DNA of 64,000 bases from Cornus controversa (GCA_026545225.1 CM048846.1:17348501-17412500); one strand, 5' to 3'; counted from the stretch's first letter, positions 1 through 12,400 are shown. A program made the numbers and translations. Notes: generated by a model from the sequence alone, not told the origin.

Positions 1-2588
1 AATAGGGTGAGCAATGAATATCTAGAAGGAGTTGGAAGGTTCCTAGAGTTTGCATTTGCTAATGCAGCTCATGAAGGAATGATATTGTGCCCATGCGTTA
101 AATGTGTGAACTGTTTTTGGAAGAATCGTCGAAATGCATTAGATGATATTGTTGTCAATGGGTTTCTTAAGAATTACACACATTGGATTCACCATGGGGA
201 GGAAGTATCTTCAAGAGTTGCTAATGAAACTGTTGACCAGGGTTTCGATGAAGATGATGAAGATAATGATATACATGATATGTTGCACGATGCATTTGGA
301 ATGAGGAGTCATGAGGATGAAAGGGATGACCCAATGCATGAAGATAGTGAGAGGCCTAATACAGAGGCTACAAGGTTTTTTAAATTGGTAGAAGATGCTG
401 AAATAGAATTGTACCCAGGATGTGAGAAGTTCTCAAAACTCTCTTTCATTATTCGATTGTTTCACCTTAAATGCCTCGGTGGGTGGAGCGACAAAACCTT
501 TTCTATGTTGCTTGAGTTGTTGAAAGAAGCATTTCCCATGGCTGAAACATTACCAAAATCCTTGTATGAGACTAAAAAGATAATTGGAGATTTGGGATTA
601 ACATACAACAAAATTGATGCTTGTCCAAATGATTGTATGTTATATTGGAAAGAACGTGCGAATGATGAGGTGTGTGTGACATGTGGTGCTTCTAGGTGGA
701 AAAATGTTGAACATGATTCAACCGATGAAGCTTTTTCATCTAAAAAGAATAAAAAGGTCCCTGCCAAAGTTATGCGTCACTTTCCTTTGATACCGAGGTT
801 GAAGAGATTGTTTATGTCCACAAAAACAGCAACCTCAATGAGATGGCATGCAGAAGGGCGCACCGATGATGGGTTCTTGAGACATCCAGCTGATTCCACT
901 GCCTGGCGAACTTTTGACAATGATCACCCAGAGTTTTCTAAAGAAATTCGTAATGTTAGACTCGGGTTAGCAACTGATGGTTTCAATCCGTTCAATACCA
1001 TGAGCATAGCACACAGCATGTGGCCCGTAATTGTATTCCCATACAATTTGCCACCTGGGATGTGCATGAAACAACCATATCTTATAATGTCATTACTTAT
1101 TCCTGGACCTGGGGGGCCGGGAAATAACATTGATGTGTATTTGCAACCTCTAATTGATGAGTTGAAGGAATTGTGGGAGGATGGCGTTAACACATTTGAT
1201 GCGGCAAGCAATACCATGTTTAAGATGAAAGCAGCATTATTGTGGACTATTAGTGACTTTCCAGGATATGCATACATGTCTGGGTGGAGCACCAAGGGAA
1301 AACTTGCTTGTCCTTCATGCAATAAGGATACAAGCTTTCTATGGTTGCGAAATTGTCACAAATTTTGTTACCTGGATCATCGTCGCTTTCTTGATTTAGA
1401 CCACAAGTTTCGGAGATATAGACACTCATTTGATGGTAAACAAGAATGGAGAGATCCTCCTATCCCGCCAAGTGAAACTGATGTATTAGATCAAGTACAA
1501 TATCTGAACATCGTATTTGGTAAGGACAACAAGGAAGATGAAACAACTCTGAATTGGAAAAAAAAGAGCATTTTTTTTGAGCTACCGTACTGGAAGTCCA
1601 ACTTAATTCGCCATAATCTAGATATTATGCACATAGAGAAGAATGTGTGTGACAGTTTAATTGGGACACTCTTGAATCTTGAAGGAAAAACTAAAGACCA
1701 TTTGAAGGCCCGTCTTGATTTGCAATGTATGGGTTTAAGACATTTCCTCCATCCAGTACAACTTCAAGGGAACAAAACATATTTGCCACCTGTATGCTTC
1801 TCTCTATCATCAAAGGAGAAAGAAATGATGTGTAAAGTATTGAAACGTGTGAAAGTTTCAGATGGTTATGCGTCAAATATTTCACGAAGGGTGCATGTAA
1901 AGGAGCGCAAAATATCAGGACTCAAGAGTCATGACTGTCATATTTTGATGCAACAATTACTTCCATTGGCTGTACGAAGAGTCCTACCAAAGAAAGTGGC
2001 TGCAGTGGTAATTGAATTTTGTGCATTATTCAGGGAAATGTATTCAAAAGTTGCACATCCTAAAGACTTTGAGCAATTGGAGAATCGATTTGCGCTCGTG
2101 CTTTGCCATTTAGAAAGGATATTTCCACCATCCTTTTTTGATATCATGGTGCATTTAACAATTCATATTGCGCAAGAGGCAAGGATTCGTGGACCCGTAC
2201 ACTATCGTAATATGTATCCTATTGAGAGGTCTATGTTAATTATTTAGAAGTTCATTAATTTACGAATGTTATATTATGTTTTGTAATCAAAATTCATGTT
2301 AAAGTGAATTTATTTTTATGTTGCTAGGTTTTTATTTAAACTCAAGAGTTATGTTCGTAATAAAAGTCGTCCAGAGGGTTCAATTGCCGAAGGCTATCTA
2401 ACTGAAGAATGCTTAACATTCTGCTCTAGGTACTTGCATGGTGTTGAGACAAGACTAAGTCGGCCTAATAGGAATTTTGAGGATGATAACACTAAGCCAT
2501 ATGGGGGGTCTTCAGTGTTCTTACGAGTAGGCCGTTCTCTTGGAAAGGCTGAGGTGTTTGTGTTAATTTTTAGGTTCCATGAAGCGTA
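1..2588 (+). CDS. CACTA transposase TNPD-like, N-terminus cut by window edge
   Basis: This is the main transposase of plant En/Spm elements; it binds and cuts element ends in the nucleus. The frame is open to base 1 (reading NRVSNEYLEGV), so the true start lies upstream. Domains in order: a transposase-associated N-terminal domain (about residues 1-65, with CPCVKC), an acidic linker, the Transposase_21 core (about 175-450, with GLATDGFNPF and IPGPGGPGNNIDVYLQPL), then DUF4218 (from about 575, with MGLRHFLHPVQL). The frame stops at 2247, but a GT-AG intron at 2229-2327 fits well: PIER joins FLFKLKSYV in frame, and KSRPEGSIAEGYL follows as the family predicts. The second exon then reads to a stop at about 2588, or splices onward near 2551-2577 into the next gene. 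Within what is visible there are no internal stops in exon 1. Confidence 0.9.
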
Positions 2589-4268
2589 GTAAGAAGGCAT
2601 TTAAACAACCCTTGTTACACTCCTTACCCATCTATCCACATCAGACCTCTTGTGGAACACAACCATTGACTACACAGAATGAGGCTAGCTCTAGCCAACA
2701 ACAGCCTGATCATGGTGATGTAGGTATGAAGGAATCTATATCTATTTTTGAGATTGCTTTAGTCTTCAATGTTTTCTATGCAAAATTTCAGAATATGTCA
2801 CAGCATGCACTAGTAGTTGCTATAAAATTTTCCATGACTTGTGTACACTAACATTTTATTAAACATATTGGGTGTTGCAGACTGATTGTTTCATTTTGTT
2901 AATGAATAGATCCGTTGAGGAAGCAAAAGACTCGTGGGGGCACAAGGTACCTTAACATATGGGGCATGCAAGAGGGAGAACGTATTACAGTTCCTTTGAA
3001 TGCAGTAGGCCAGCCCATTGGGAAAAAGGGTGGGATTTTGGCCCGATTTCTTGGTACTGTAGCACGGAAGAGTGACTTGCTACCACTCACTTATTGTGAT
3101 TGGAGCAAAATACCAAATACTTCTTTGGAGGTTGTATGGAAAATAGTTTTGGTATGTCCTGATAATATACTAAAGATTGTGTGTTACTTTCACTTATTGC
3201 CACTCACTTATTGATAATGAATTGTTTACTTTATGGTGTAGGAGAAGTTTGATATTCCACAATATACTAAAGATTGGGTGTTACAATCTACTGCTAAGAA
3301 GTGGAAGGATTGGAAGGCGCAGCTAAAGAGGAAGCGTTACCGGACACATGAGACTGATGAAGAACGACTAGCAGATTGGGATGAGCGAGTCCTTCCAGAT
3401 CAATGGCGATTCCTAGTTCACTTTTGGAACTCGGCCGAGGGACAGGTATGAAGGACAACTTAATTTAAAGCCTTACATAGGAATTAATTTTAGTATACAG
3501 TTCAATTATTACTCTATTGGCATTTTATATCATTGCAATTAAGGGGTCACTTTTTCTTAATCAGTGAATCACATTCATTACCAAGTTCCTAAATTAGCAA
3601 CAAATTCTAAACTAAAACTCATTGACTCATTCTTTAAGCAGTTCCATAAATTAAACAGAGAATTCTGAACTAGCATAATATTCTCACAACAGGTAACATC
3701 ATTTTTATTGTCATTTCTGACTCTTTGGATTCCCAACAGGTAACATCATTTTTATTGTCTATTTAAAAGGTTTTAGTTAGAGTGTTAAATTGCCTAACTG
3801 CTACAGGTTCGTAACAAGATTGGAACTTCTCAAGCACCGCCACAAGCACCACAACATGCAAGATCATCCTCCTCTTCAAATACACGTGTCGGTCCATCCT
3901 CTAAGGTATATTCGTTTAATTTTAGATAAACCATTTCAGTCAATTCCTAACATGTTAGAACAATATTTTTATATATTTAGGTTGAAGGTCTAATTGAAGT
4001 TCTCTTGTTGAGTTCTGGAACCTCTACTACTATTGTGGCGAAAGGAACTATTCAAAGTAAGAATCCATTGACAAAAGTAAGGGGTATTGAACTAGGACCT
4101 AACCATTGGGAAGTACATATTTTGGTACCGATAGCACGACATGAGCCTTTACCGAGACCGGATAACAGTTTCAGAGTAGTTGGGGATTCTGCTGGAGCAA
4201 GTGTTGCGTGGCCATCTTCTTGTGTACGTACTTCTCTTTCAAGACATCAATTTAGATTGTATTTATGA
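2579..4268 (+). CDS. CACTA second gene: Ptta/En/Spm transposase (Transposase_24) with DUF8039-like C-terminus, spliced
   Basis: Exons inferred from splice sites and frame: 2579 to about 2720 (Ser/Gln-rich), 2910-3151, 3242-3445, 3807-3905 and 3981 to about 4223 or the stop at 4268. The 2910-3151 and 3242-3445 exons join in frame (VVWKIVL then EKFDIPQYTKDW). They contain the Transposase_24 landmarks: GKKGGILARFLGTVAR, LTYCDWSKIP and LPDQWRFLVHFWNS. The last exon (KGTIQSKNPL, GIELGPNHWEV, GDSAGASVAWPSSCV) resembles the DUF8039 region found downstream in plant elements. This product probably corresponds to the TNPA-like DNA-binding partner, or to the C-terminal part of one long alternatively spliced transcript shared with the gene before it. 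The first exon and its donor are the least certain. Confidence 0.72.
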
Positions 4269-6160
4269 CTGTCGAGGGTCCTGGGAATATCTGCAGTTAA
4301 GGGTCCTGGGAATATGTAAGTAATTCAACCACTTTATTTTGACTCCCATACTTGTAGATTTAGTAAGTTTTAGTAAGCTTTTTTTTTTTTCTTTTTTTTT
4401 TCTTTGGCTATTGATACTGCTTATAGTATTGGTTGGCCTTGGTATAACTTGTCAATGATTAGGTGACAACCATAAAACCTGTACATGAATGTACAATCTA
4501 TGAAATGATATGAATGTAAAGCTTTAACTTAATAAATTTTTTGTACATGTTACACTGTTCTACTTAAGAATGTACTTCAAAAGAATTAGGTATTACTGAA
4601 AAAAAGTATCAAAAATAATATAAACATTTAAATATCTATTTCCACCACACTATCAGAATATTCTTCACCAGCTGAACCAATTGCTTCAGCATAGTTAAAA
4701 TTTGTGCTATAAAGCAAAACACATTGGTAATTATTTCGTACTAATTTTCTTTAGGAGTATAATAATATATTTGTTGAGTACATGTAATCTAGTTATCAGC
4801 ATGCATCGTGTTGCTCATGCTATGCATCTTCCAACAACCTGTAACAGCAATTCGTTCTATAGTACTCCTTATGCTATCCAAGTATCCAAACCATTGCCAT
4901 AGAGCTGACCAGTTGTAGACACACAGTAGCTCCCTGATTTTGCATCCCAACACTTATGTTGAACAGTGAGTGACTGGAAATTCTCTGTGAGGTAAGCTGT
5001 CCATCAATTTTTCATGCAAGTCCCTCTCTCTCACCTGCATCAGGTCAGGAATATTCTATCTGAAACCAATTTCGTCTAGTCCACTATGAATACTTATCAA
5101 GGAGTCGTTTGGCGTTGTTATTGTATTTCTATTTTTTTATTATTATTATTTATCAGAGTCCTCTGTTTTTTAGCCAATTTAGTCTCAGCCACCTCCTAAT
5201 TTTTCATGTATGCTAAAGTAGAATTCAACAAAAACAATAATGGACGACTTTGATATGTAGAAAGACCTCATAGAATTATATGTAGCAATGGGCACCTCCA
5301 AATACAGCAGCCTGCCCAAGGGAATTTCTTATGGAATTTCACTTGTAACACTAACAGTGTGGCTCATCAGTTCTACTCTCCTCTAAAATGTGCCATACAA
5401 CATCATTTTGTTTTGACTTGCTGTATAAACTACATGTAAATTTGTAAAATTTTCTTTCTATTGTATGTTTTTTGGCTAAAAGTAATATTGCATTAGGAAT
5501 CTCCTTGTGCCCTTATTGTGTTGGCGAGAATAGGTTACAACATAAAAGAAGTAGGAATGTTTCTTTCCTTTGTTAAATTATGAACCCCATTTGTATGTTG
5601 GATGCAGATTGACTAAATGAACAATGGTTGTTATAGTTATTCTTTTATTTATAAATATGGACATCAAAATAATTAGAAAGATGAATGGTTATTACAACTT
5701 ATATATATATAATCAATTTTGAGACCTTTTTGACAATTTTTTTAAAAGCTCTTTTTTTTGTCTTTAAATTTGCAGGTTGTGACTTGGGCATAGGTTCTCC
5801 AAAATAGAAGTTATAACTTGGAAATTCTTTGGCTTGAGGTTATAGTTTGTTATGATGGTTTAAATTGTTGTAATGATGGTTTAAAAGCTCATTTGTTTGT
5901 TGTTGTTCTTTTCCTTTTGCTCTATTTTTTGTAAGAATTTGAAATTCAATGGCCTATGGTATAAAAAAGTGAAAGTTGAGAATGTATTTTTCAATTTTGA
6001 GACCTTTGACACAATGTTTCTTAAAAGTTGTTCTTTTTTTTTTTGTCTTTGAATTTGCAAGTTGTGACTTGGGCATAGTTTTTGATTTATAATTGTTGTT
6101 ATATAGGGTTGCCATTTAGATTTTTAATCTGCCAAAAAAAAGGAAAAAAAAAAAAAAAAA
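4269..6160. other. Non-coding 3' part of the CACTA element
   Basis: No reading frame of note. The stretch is AT-rich with T-tracts near 4379-4400 and 6030. A segment of about 85 bases at 5713-5797 (GAGACCTTT, then a T-run, then TTGTGACTTGGGCATAG) recurs at 5998-6080, an internal direct duplication. Confidence 0.6.
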
Positions 6161-6167
6161 AAAGACC

Positions 6168-6485
6168 TTTAGCGGCGGTTAAAACCGCCGCTATAACTTA
6201 AAATTACCAATTTGAAACATTGCTCAATAGAGGTGGGCAAAACCGCCCTTACCCAAACAGCTTTTAACGGCGGCTAAAACCGCCGCTATATCTTTAAAAA
6301 TCTAATGTTTATTTCCCTATTCTGGCGGTCTTAACCGCCTCTATAGCCGAACTATTTTTAGCGACGGCCCATATTGCGGCTAATACAGAAGCCCCCACTA
6401 GGCTGCCGCAACATCCTTTAGCGGCGGTTTTGAGAACTTTTAGCGACGGTTTTGACTGCCGCTAAAAGTCATATTTGTTGTAGTG
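6168..6485. repeat. CACTA subterminal repeats and right TIR
   Basis: GC-rich words of the AGCGGCGG/CCGCCGCT type occur in both orientations at about 6170-6193, 6265-6286, 6325-6345, 6360-6375, 6420-6430 and 6441-6470, against a very AT-rich background. The first two pairs are close inverted repeats (GCGGCGGTT ... AACCGCCGC) able to form short hairpins. Clustered subterminal repeats are the known binding sites of TNPA-type proteins in this superfamily. The array runs directly into the terminal bases at 6485. Confidence 0.85.
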
Positions 6486-7121
6486 ACAACTACCCAAGTC
6501 CCACCTCTACTTCATTTTCTTTTACAAATAAAGGCAGTCTGGTCATTTTAGATCAAGCAGCTTCGTGGCTTGTGTATTAGTATATTACTTTGCTTTGACT
6601 CTTCAACCCCATAAACACGAATAGATATTTAGTGAGCTCTCATATGACATATAACACTTTTGTTACGAGAAATTATTATATGATTTATGTTAATCACGGC
6701 TGGCATGTAATAAAAACAGTTTTATAAAGTTGACGTAAAATTTGCACACTTGTTTTGATTGGCCTTTGCAAACTCCAGCTATCGACGAAGATTCTCTGTA
6801 TCATTGTTATTAGAAAATTCAACTTTGTCTGCTTGACGCAGAAACACACCAAAGCCGAAACACTACTTGATACAAAAGTAGCAGTTTTGGTTATTAATTT
6901 CCTTACATTTTCCAAAAAAAATTTTCTTAGAAAGCGAACAGTTGTGGAAAATTCATATTAGACGTGTTGATATAGTTTGTTGACTTAGACATTGTCATGA
7001 GGATGAGAAAAAACATGAGGCTAATACATGAGCAGGTTTGTTAGCTTGGCGTGTATATACGTACCTACTTGATAATTTGACTATGTACATGCCAATAATT
7101 GCCGGCGAATTCTCACCATCA
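6486..7121. other. Intergenic DNA upstream of the first UPF0496 gene
   Basis: Begins just after the CACTA end. No coding sequence recognised; short frames at 6694-6961 have no family resemblance. It probably holds distal promoter sequence of the gene at 7613. Confidence 0.4.
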
Positions 7122-7493
7122 TTGACCGTTTGAAACACGGACGTTTCGTTTAAAGGTGCAGTGTGTGCTTCTTGGAAGTTGCTGTGTGGAAGACCGTTTC
7201 AAAAATTGACATTTTATAGGTTTTTCTGTTAGGTTGTTAGCTGGTCAATTGAGCTGCGTTGACTTCAAAACGCGTGTCAACCAATCACTGCCTAGACTGC
7301 ATCGGCACCCAGCACTGTCCATATAAATGTCGGACAAACTGCACTGACCAGCTGAAACACGAACGTTTCGTGAAGGTGCAGTGTGTGCTTCTTGGAAGTT
7401 GCTGTGTGGAAGACCGTTTCAGAAATTGACATTTTGTAGGTTTTTCTGTTAGGTTGTTAGCTGGTCAATTGAGCTGCGTTGACTTCAAAACGC
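7122..7493. repeat. Direct duplication in promoter/leader of the first UPF0496 gene
   Basis: A segment of about 150 bases (7122-7273) is repeated at 7347-7493 with few differences. Both copies carry GGTGCAGTGTGTGCTTCTTG, then TTGGAAGTTGCTGTGTGGAA, then GAGCTGCGTTGACTTCAAAA. They are separated by about 73 bases that hold a TATA-like sequence. The second copy runs into the probable 5' UTR. The paralogue near 24800 lacks this duplication, so it arose after the gene pair formed. Confidence 0.9.
7319..7328 (+). promoter_or_regulatory. Candidate TATA box (CATATAAATG)
   Basis: TATA-like element between the two leader copies, about 290 bases before the chosen ATG at 7613. Transcription starting 30 bases downstream would place the second leader copy in the 5' UTR. 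This rests on sequence and position only. Confidence 0.45.
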
Positions 7494-7612
7494 TGCTCAA
7501 TCAGCTGATAAACTACAGCAACCGTGACCGATCATCATACCCAGTATCGTATCTAACATTTGCCGAAGCTTTCAAATCTCGATTTTGGTTTTCCCGTTCT
7601 CTTGCGTCCACA

Positions 7613-8905
7613 ATGGAAGCCCAGTCTAGCAAAATAGGCAAAGACGGTGCTGACCCACTAACCCAGAAGAACCCCAATACACTGCGCACGCCCTATTGTC
7701 TCGACCCGTCATTCGATTGGACCGTCCTGTCACTACATGAAATCACTTCAATTTCTTTGTTATTGATTCGAAAATTCTTGAATATGCAGGGTGCCCAACC
7801 ATCAACCCAGATGTCGCCCCATGCACAGCTCACGCCCTATCTGAGCTACTATGAGAACGCGTGTCGGGTCGACCCAGATCTTCAGGAATTCGATTCGGAC
7901 CTCCAGCAACGCACCAGCCAAGTCATTAACACCCTCGCAGAGGGCGTCAAGGCAGGGTCACTCCCAATGGAGTCACTGAGAGAGCTCACGGATTGGTTCT
8001 CCGATTCGAATAAAAAAGCGGTCAAACTCATTCTGGAATGCAATAAAAATGACATATTGGATAAAAAAGACCTGGTCGATCTTGTAGATGACTACTTGGA
8101 GAACAGTCTTCAGACTTTGGATTTCTGTAATGCTCTTGATAATTTCCTCAATCGTGCCCGAGAGAGCCAATTGATGATCCAAGCCGCTTTACTGAAATTT
8201 GATAGAGAACAGAGAGAAGGGTTCGACGGGAAGACGCGGGAAATCTGTTCGAGGACACTAGAGAAACTGAACAATTTCAAGACCGCAGGCGACCCATTTA
8301 CGGCAGAGTTCTTGTCCTTCTTTCAGTCTGTTCATGAAAAACAAAAGTCAATGTTAGACAACTTGAAAGCTAAGAAGAGTAAGCTTGATAAGAAGTTGAA
8401 GTCAGTGAAAGCTGTGAGGACAGTATGGAATGTAATTTTTGGGGCGACTTGTGCTACTGTTTTGATATATTGTGCTGTGGCGGCGGTGGCAGCTGCACCG
8501 GAGGTTGTGATGGCCTTGAAGGTGGCGACGTCGGCGTTGCCGCCGATAGGTAAATGGATTGATTCCCTTTGGAACATGTATGAGAATGAGGTCCAAGGAC
8601 ATTGTGATAACATGAGAACAATGGTGTCATGGACTCGCACTACAATCAACGAATTGGAAACTATTCGAGTACATGTGGATAGATTGAAAATTGTGATTGC
8701 GTCAATGTTGCGGATTGCTGATTTGGCTCTTAGAGAAAAGGAGGAGGACGCTGTGATGGTGGCTATAGATGAAATCAAGTTGAAGATGAGTGGGTTTAAG
8801 CAAACCATTGACGATTTACATGAACATACTGATAAATGTAGACGTGACATAGACAGCGGGAGGACGAAGATCCTGGAGAAGATTATCAAACATCCCAACA
8901 ACTGA
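7613..8905 (+). CDS. UPF0496 / At14a-like (DUF677) protein, copy 1 (430 aa)
   Basis: Plant-specific family of membrane-associated proteins with coiled-coil character; Arabidopsis At14a is described as integrin-like, but no biochemical activity is established. The ATG at 7613 was chosen because it starts MEAQSSKIGKDG, matching MRAQSSKINEDG of the paralogue at 24816; the frame is open further upstream but has no ATG there. Landmarks: YENACRVDPDLQEFDSDLQ (from about residue 79), NSLQTLDFCNALDNFLNRAR, a charged LKAKKSKLDKKLKSVKA helix, a hydrophobic segment (about 272-301) that could span or dip into a membrane, then GKWIDSLWNMYENE and a helical tail ending KIIKHPNN. Residues about 37-60 have no match in the paralogue. 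Their DNA (7724-7789) starts with GT and ends with TTGAATATGCAG, so it may be a 66-base intron, in frame either way. Length is normal for the family. Confidence 0.88.
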   Translation: MEAQSSKIGKDGADPLTQKNPNTLRTPYCLDPSFDWTVLSLHEITSISLLLIRKFLNMQGAQPSTQMSPHAQLTPYLSYYENACRVDPDLQEFDSDLQQRTSQVINTLAEGVKAGSLPMESLRELTDWFSDSNKKAVKLILECNKNDILDKKDLVDLVDDYLENSLQTLDFCNALDNFLNRARESQLMIQAALLKFDREQREGFDGKTREICSRTLEKLNNFKTAGDPFTAEFLSFFQSVHEKQKSMLDNLKAKKSKLDKKLKSVKAVRTVWNVIFGATCATVLIYCAVAAVAAAPEVVMALKVATSALPPIGKWIDSLWNMYENEVQGHCDNMRTMVSWTRTTINELETIRVHVDRLKIVIASMLRIADLALREKEEDAVMVAIDEIKLKMSGFKQTIDDLHEHTDKCRRDIDSGRTKILEKIIKHPNN

Positions 8906-9418
8906 AATAACACCTTGGTATGTATTTATATCTGTTCATTTACACATTCTATATGACTCTATCCGGTCCGTCATTTACCTAATTTTAATCCTTTATTAAG
9001 ATTAATTTATATATAGGATGAGTTATAATAATTGTGAGGTAGGAAATACGGACACTTCATCAAGAATGTCGCATCAATGTTGGACACTTTGTAAAAATGT
9101 CGTGAATTTTTTCTTTTTTGGACACTTTTTGGACACATGTCATGAGACACTATATAAAGTGATATATTGAAGTATTTTTTTAAAAATTATATACGATTGA
9201 GTTATGATGAACAATCTAAGCTAAATATATGTAGATGACTAATATATGAACAAAAAATTGAAGCAATATAGTTGAATAAGTCTGGTTCTATAATCTATTT
9301 GTCTATTTTTGTTTATAAGTCTGTTCAGTTCTTAATTGTTTAATGATGAATTGAAGCAAATGTGGTCTTTTATTATTAAATAATGAATATATATTATATT
9401 ATTATTTTATAGCCGTAA
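8906..9418. other. 3' flank of the first UPF0496 gene
   Basis: The first 150 bases match the 3' flank of the paralogue (TGAAATAACA, TTGGTATGTATT, TAAGATTAATTTATA), so the duplicated block extends beyond the stop. TTG/GTATGT just after the stop, conserved in both copies, could be a 3' UTR intron donor. From about 9040 there is AT-rich DNA with repeated GGACAC words and no gene. Confidence 0.6.
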
Positions 9419-12400
9419 TTTTTTTTTCCTTCATGTAAGTCAATTTAAATTCAACAAAAGGAGAATTGTACAACAGGCTAGGCCCAAAAACTAGACAAGC
9501 TTAAGAGGCCGAAAGGCAAACAGAAGAAAAACAAAACAAGCCCAAAGGCTAACAAAGCCAAAACAAGGCAAAAGGAGTTGCTGAGCCCAAGGCACCTTAA
9601 GACCGTTACACCAACAGCCATTGGAGCAAAGGAAAGGAGGGAAAAGGATCAAGGGTTGATCCAACTAGGAAGCCATGAACACTGAGCTAGGGAGGAGCCA
9701 AGCATCGACGATGAATCTCAAACTCTTGCAGTTGCGAAATTTGAAAGAGAGCAGATGGTTACGAACACTGTTGAAGATGAGGTTGGTAACAATGGCCGGA
9801 GAAGCATATACATCAGACATGGTATATCTATTCCTCTCTCTCTATATGTGATAAATGCATCCAGTGATACAAAGCTTGAACACATAAGCAGTACTGGATT
9901 TAGAGTTAGGTTTCCTCATAGTGTCAATCCACTCTACAATAGATAGGTGGCTGAAGTCACCTAAGTGGATGCTACATTTGAATTTAAAGAATTCCCAAGC
10001 ATGGGAAGAGAAGAGGGAGTTAAAAAATAGGTGATAATGAGTTTTGGAATTTGCAAAGCATAATGAACATTAGTTAGGCATGTGTTTGCCAGCAAAGTTT
10101 TGTTGTCTTTGGTTTGGAGCTTCCCTTTAAATGTAAGCCAAGAGATGAATGAATGGCTAAGGACATGATTAGTGAACCAAATGGAACTAGTCCTTTGGGT
10201 AATAGGGGAGGGGGGAAGGAGGGGGATCCATAGTGGGAAAAAGTCCAACGGACTGATCGAGGGAGGGAGACATGAAGGATGGAAGCTGTTCTATGGAGCC
10301 AATAGAGGGAACAATGTTCTTGAAGGAGCGAGAGATTCTCCACTGGTTGTGCCTAATCAGAGAACCCACTTTAGCCATGTCATTCCATTGAGAAGAAGAG
10401 ATGATGTTGTGGTCAATCTTTAGATCAAGAGGACCTGAAGGGAGCCAGTAATCATGCCAGATGGAGATGTCATTTCTATCACCCACTAGGTGTTTGATGA
10501 AAGGCCTAGCAAGCTAGGTCTCTTAGGTGGAGGATCATCCTCTAATTCTAGGAGTTCATTTAGGAGTGTTTAATCATCTATAAGCTTCTGTCCTTGATGA
10601 GATTTTTGTGCACCTAATCATACGAGATAGATTGATCATTATCGTTGAACAGGTTCCAAATATATCTTATCATAGAAATCCTATTCATAGTTGACAGTTG
10701 AGGGATGCCTATGCCACCATACTCCTTGGGCTTACAAACATCATACCAAGCAACCTTAGCTCCAGTGGCTTTGAGGTCCACCCCAGACTAGAGAAATTTT
10801 CTAAGAACCTTGTCAATTTGGTTGATGATCATCTTTAGAAGAATAAACAATCCACCCCATAATTGATGATATTAAGCAGAATCGCCTTGATAAGCTGGAG
10901 CCTTCCTGCATATGAGAGAAATTTGGCAGTCCGGTAACTATTTCTAGAGGTGATCTTTTCAACCAAACACCTGCAGTCATCAGCTAGCCTTTAATTTGGA
11001 AAAGATCAGAGGTAAACCTAGGTATTTAACAGGAAGGACTCCCATTTCAAAACCACAGTCATTAATTATAGATAATTGAATGCTGGGAGGAATATTAGAA
11101 GTGAAATTAAAGCTTTTAGAGTGGTTAGGGAAAAGACTAGAAAGGGAAAAAAAACATTTAAAGCATTGATAAGAACAGAGAGAGAAAAAGAGTCACCATG
11201 ACAGAAGAACATGAGGTCATCTGCGAAAATAAGATGAGAAAGCTTACTTTTTTTGCATTTCCAGTGGAATTGGAATGAATGGTCATTGTTCATGGATTGT
11301 TGGATAATGGAGGATAAGACATCCATAACAATAACAAAGAGGAAGGGGGATAGATGATCCCACTATCTCAGACCTTTAGTGCCTTTGAAAAAGCCAAAAA
11401 GCTCATCATTGAGTGAAATTGAGAAGGTGGGGTTGGTAACACAGGCACTAATCCATTTTATGAAAATAAGAGGGAAATTAAGAATTTTAAGAGAATCAAG
11501 GAGGAAATCCCAGTAAACATATTCGAAGGCCTTTTGGAGATCAACCTTAAAGGTACATTTGGGAAAATGAGAGGAAGAATGATAATCTTTCATAATTTCT
11601 TGAGCAAGGAAAATATAGTCACCAATCCTTCTATTTTTAATGAAGGCAGTTTGGGGTTTGTCCACAAAACTTGGCAAAACAGGTTGGAGTTTGATGGCTA
11701 AAAGCTTAGAAATGACTTTGTAGATGATGTTACAACAGGAAATTGGTCTGAACTCACTCATACAGGAAGGTTAGGCACTTTAGGGATGAGAGCAAGGTAA
11801 GTTGAGTTAATCTCCTTAAGCAACTAACCATTGATGAAAAACTTATTCACAGCCTTTGAGACATCCTGACCAATGATAGGCCAAGCTTTTTTTAAAAAGA
11901 AGCATTGTAGCCATCAGGGTGAGGAGATTTAGAGTTATTAAGAGATAAGAAGCAGGATTTAGAGTCCTCATAAGAAGGAATGGCAGTGAGAGAGTCAAAA
12001 AAAGTCTCAGAGATAGACTTTGAGTAGGAGGATCTGAGAGAATCAATACCTAAGTAATGAGGAGGCTCACTACCTAGCATAGATTTAAAGTGATTGAGGG
12101 CCTCATTTTTGATGATATGCAGGTTATCAGTGACATCACCATTTGGAAGGGAGAGGCAAACAATCTTTCTCTTGTTGTATCTACTGGAAAAGGCCTTCAT
12201 AAAGAACTTTATGTTCTGATCACCTTCTTTAAGCCAGTTGATTCTGGATTTTTGAATGAATAATTGCTCTTTTGCAAAGGCAAGGTCATAGTACTTGTGA
12301 ATGAGAGTCTTTTCAGCCAGCCTAAGTTGGGCATTGGAGGGATCATTCTTAAGATTCATCTGGCAGGAGCTGAGAGCTTCTTTTGCTTCAATAACCTTGG

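Larger units (their letters stand above)
1..6485 (+). mobile_element. CACTA (En/Spm) DNA transposon, 3' part
   Basis: The element enters from the left edge of the window, so its 5' terminus is not visible. It carries a TNPD-type transposase gene, then a second gene with a Ptta/En/Spm transposase domain, then about 1.9 kb of AT-rich non-coding DNA, then GC-rich subterminal repeats. The right terminus reads TTGTTGTAGTG, ending at 6485. This is the complement of the CACTACAAC end that defines the superfamily. The bases after it (ACA) would be one copy of the expected 3-bp target duplication, but the partner copy is outside the window. The main transposase frame is long and open, which suggests a fairly young, possibly autonomous copy. 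Confidence 0.93.

Noticed and set aside
6755-6961. Short plus-strand frame upstream of UPF0496 copy 1
   Set aside because: 68 codons without family resemblance, overlapped by an equally long minus-strand frame.
7454-7612. Extended N-terminus for UPF0496 copy 1
   Set aside because: The upstream open frame has no ATG, lies in the duplicated leader, and the paralogue supports the ATG at 7613.
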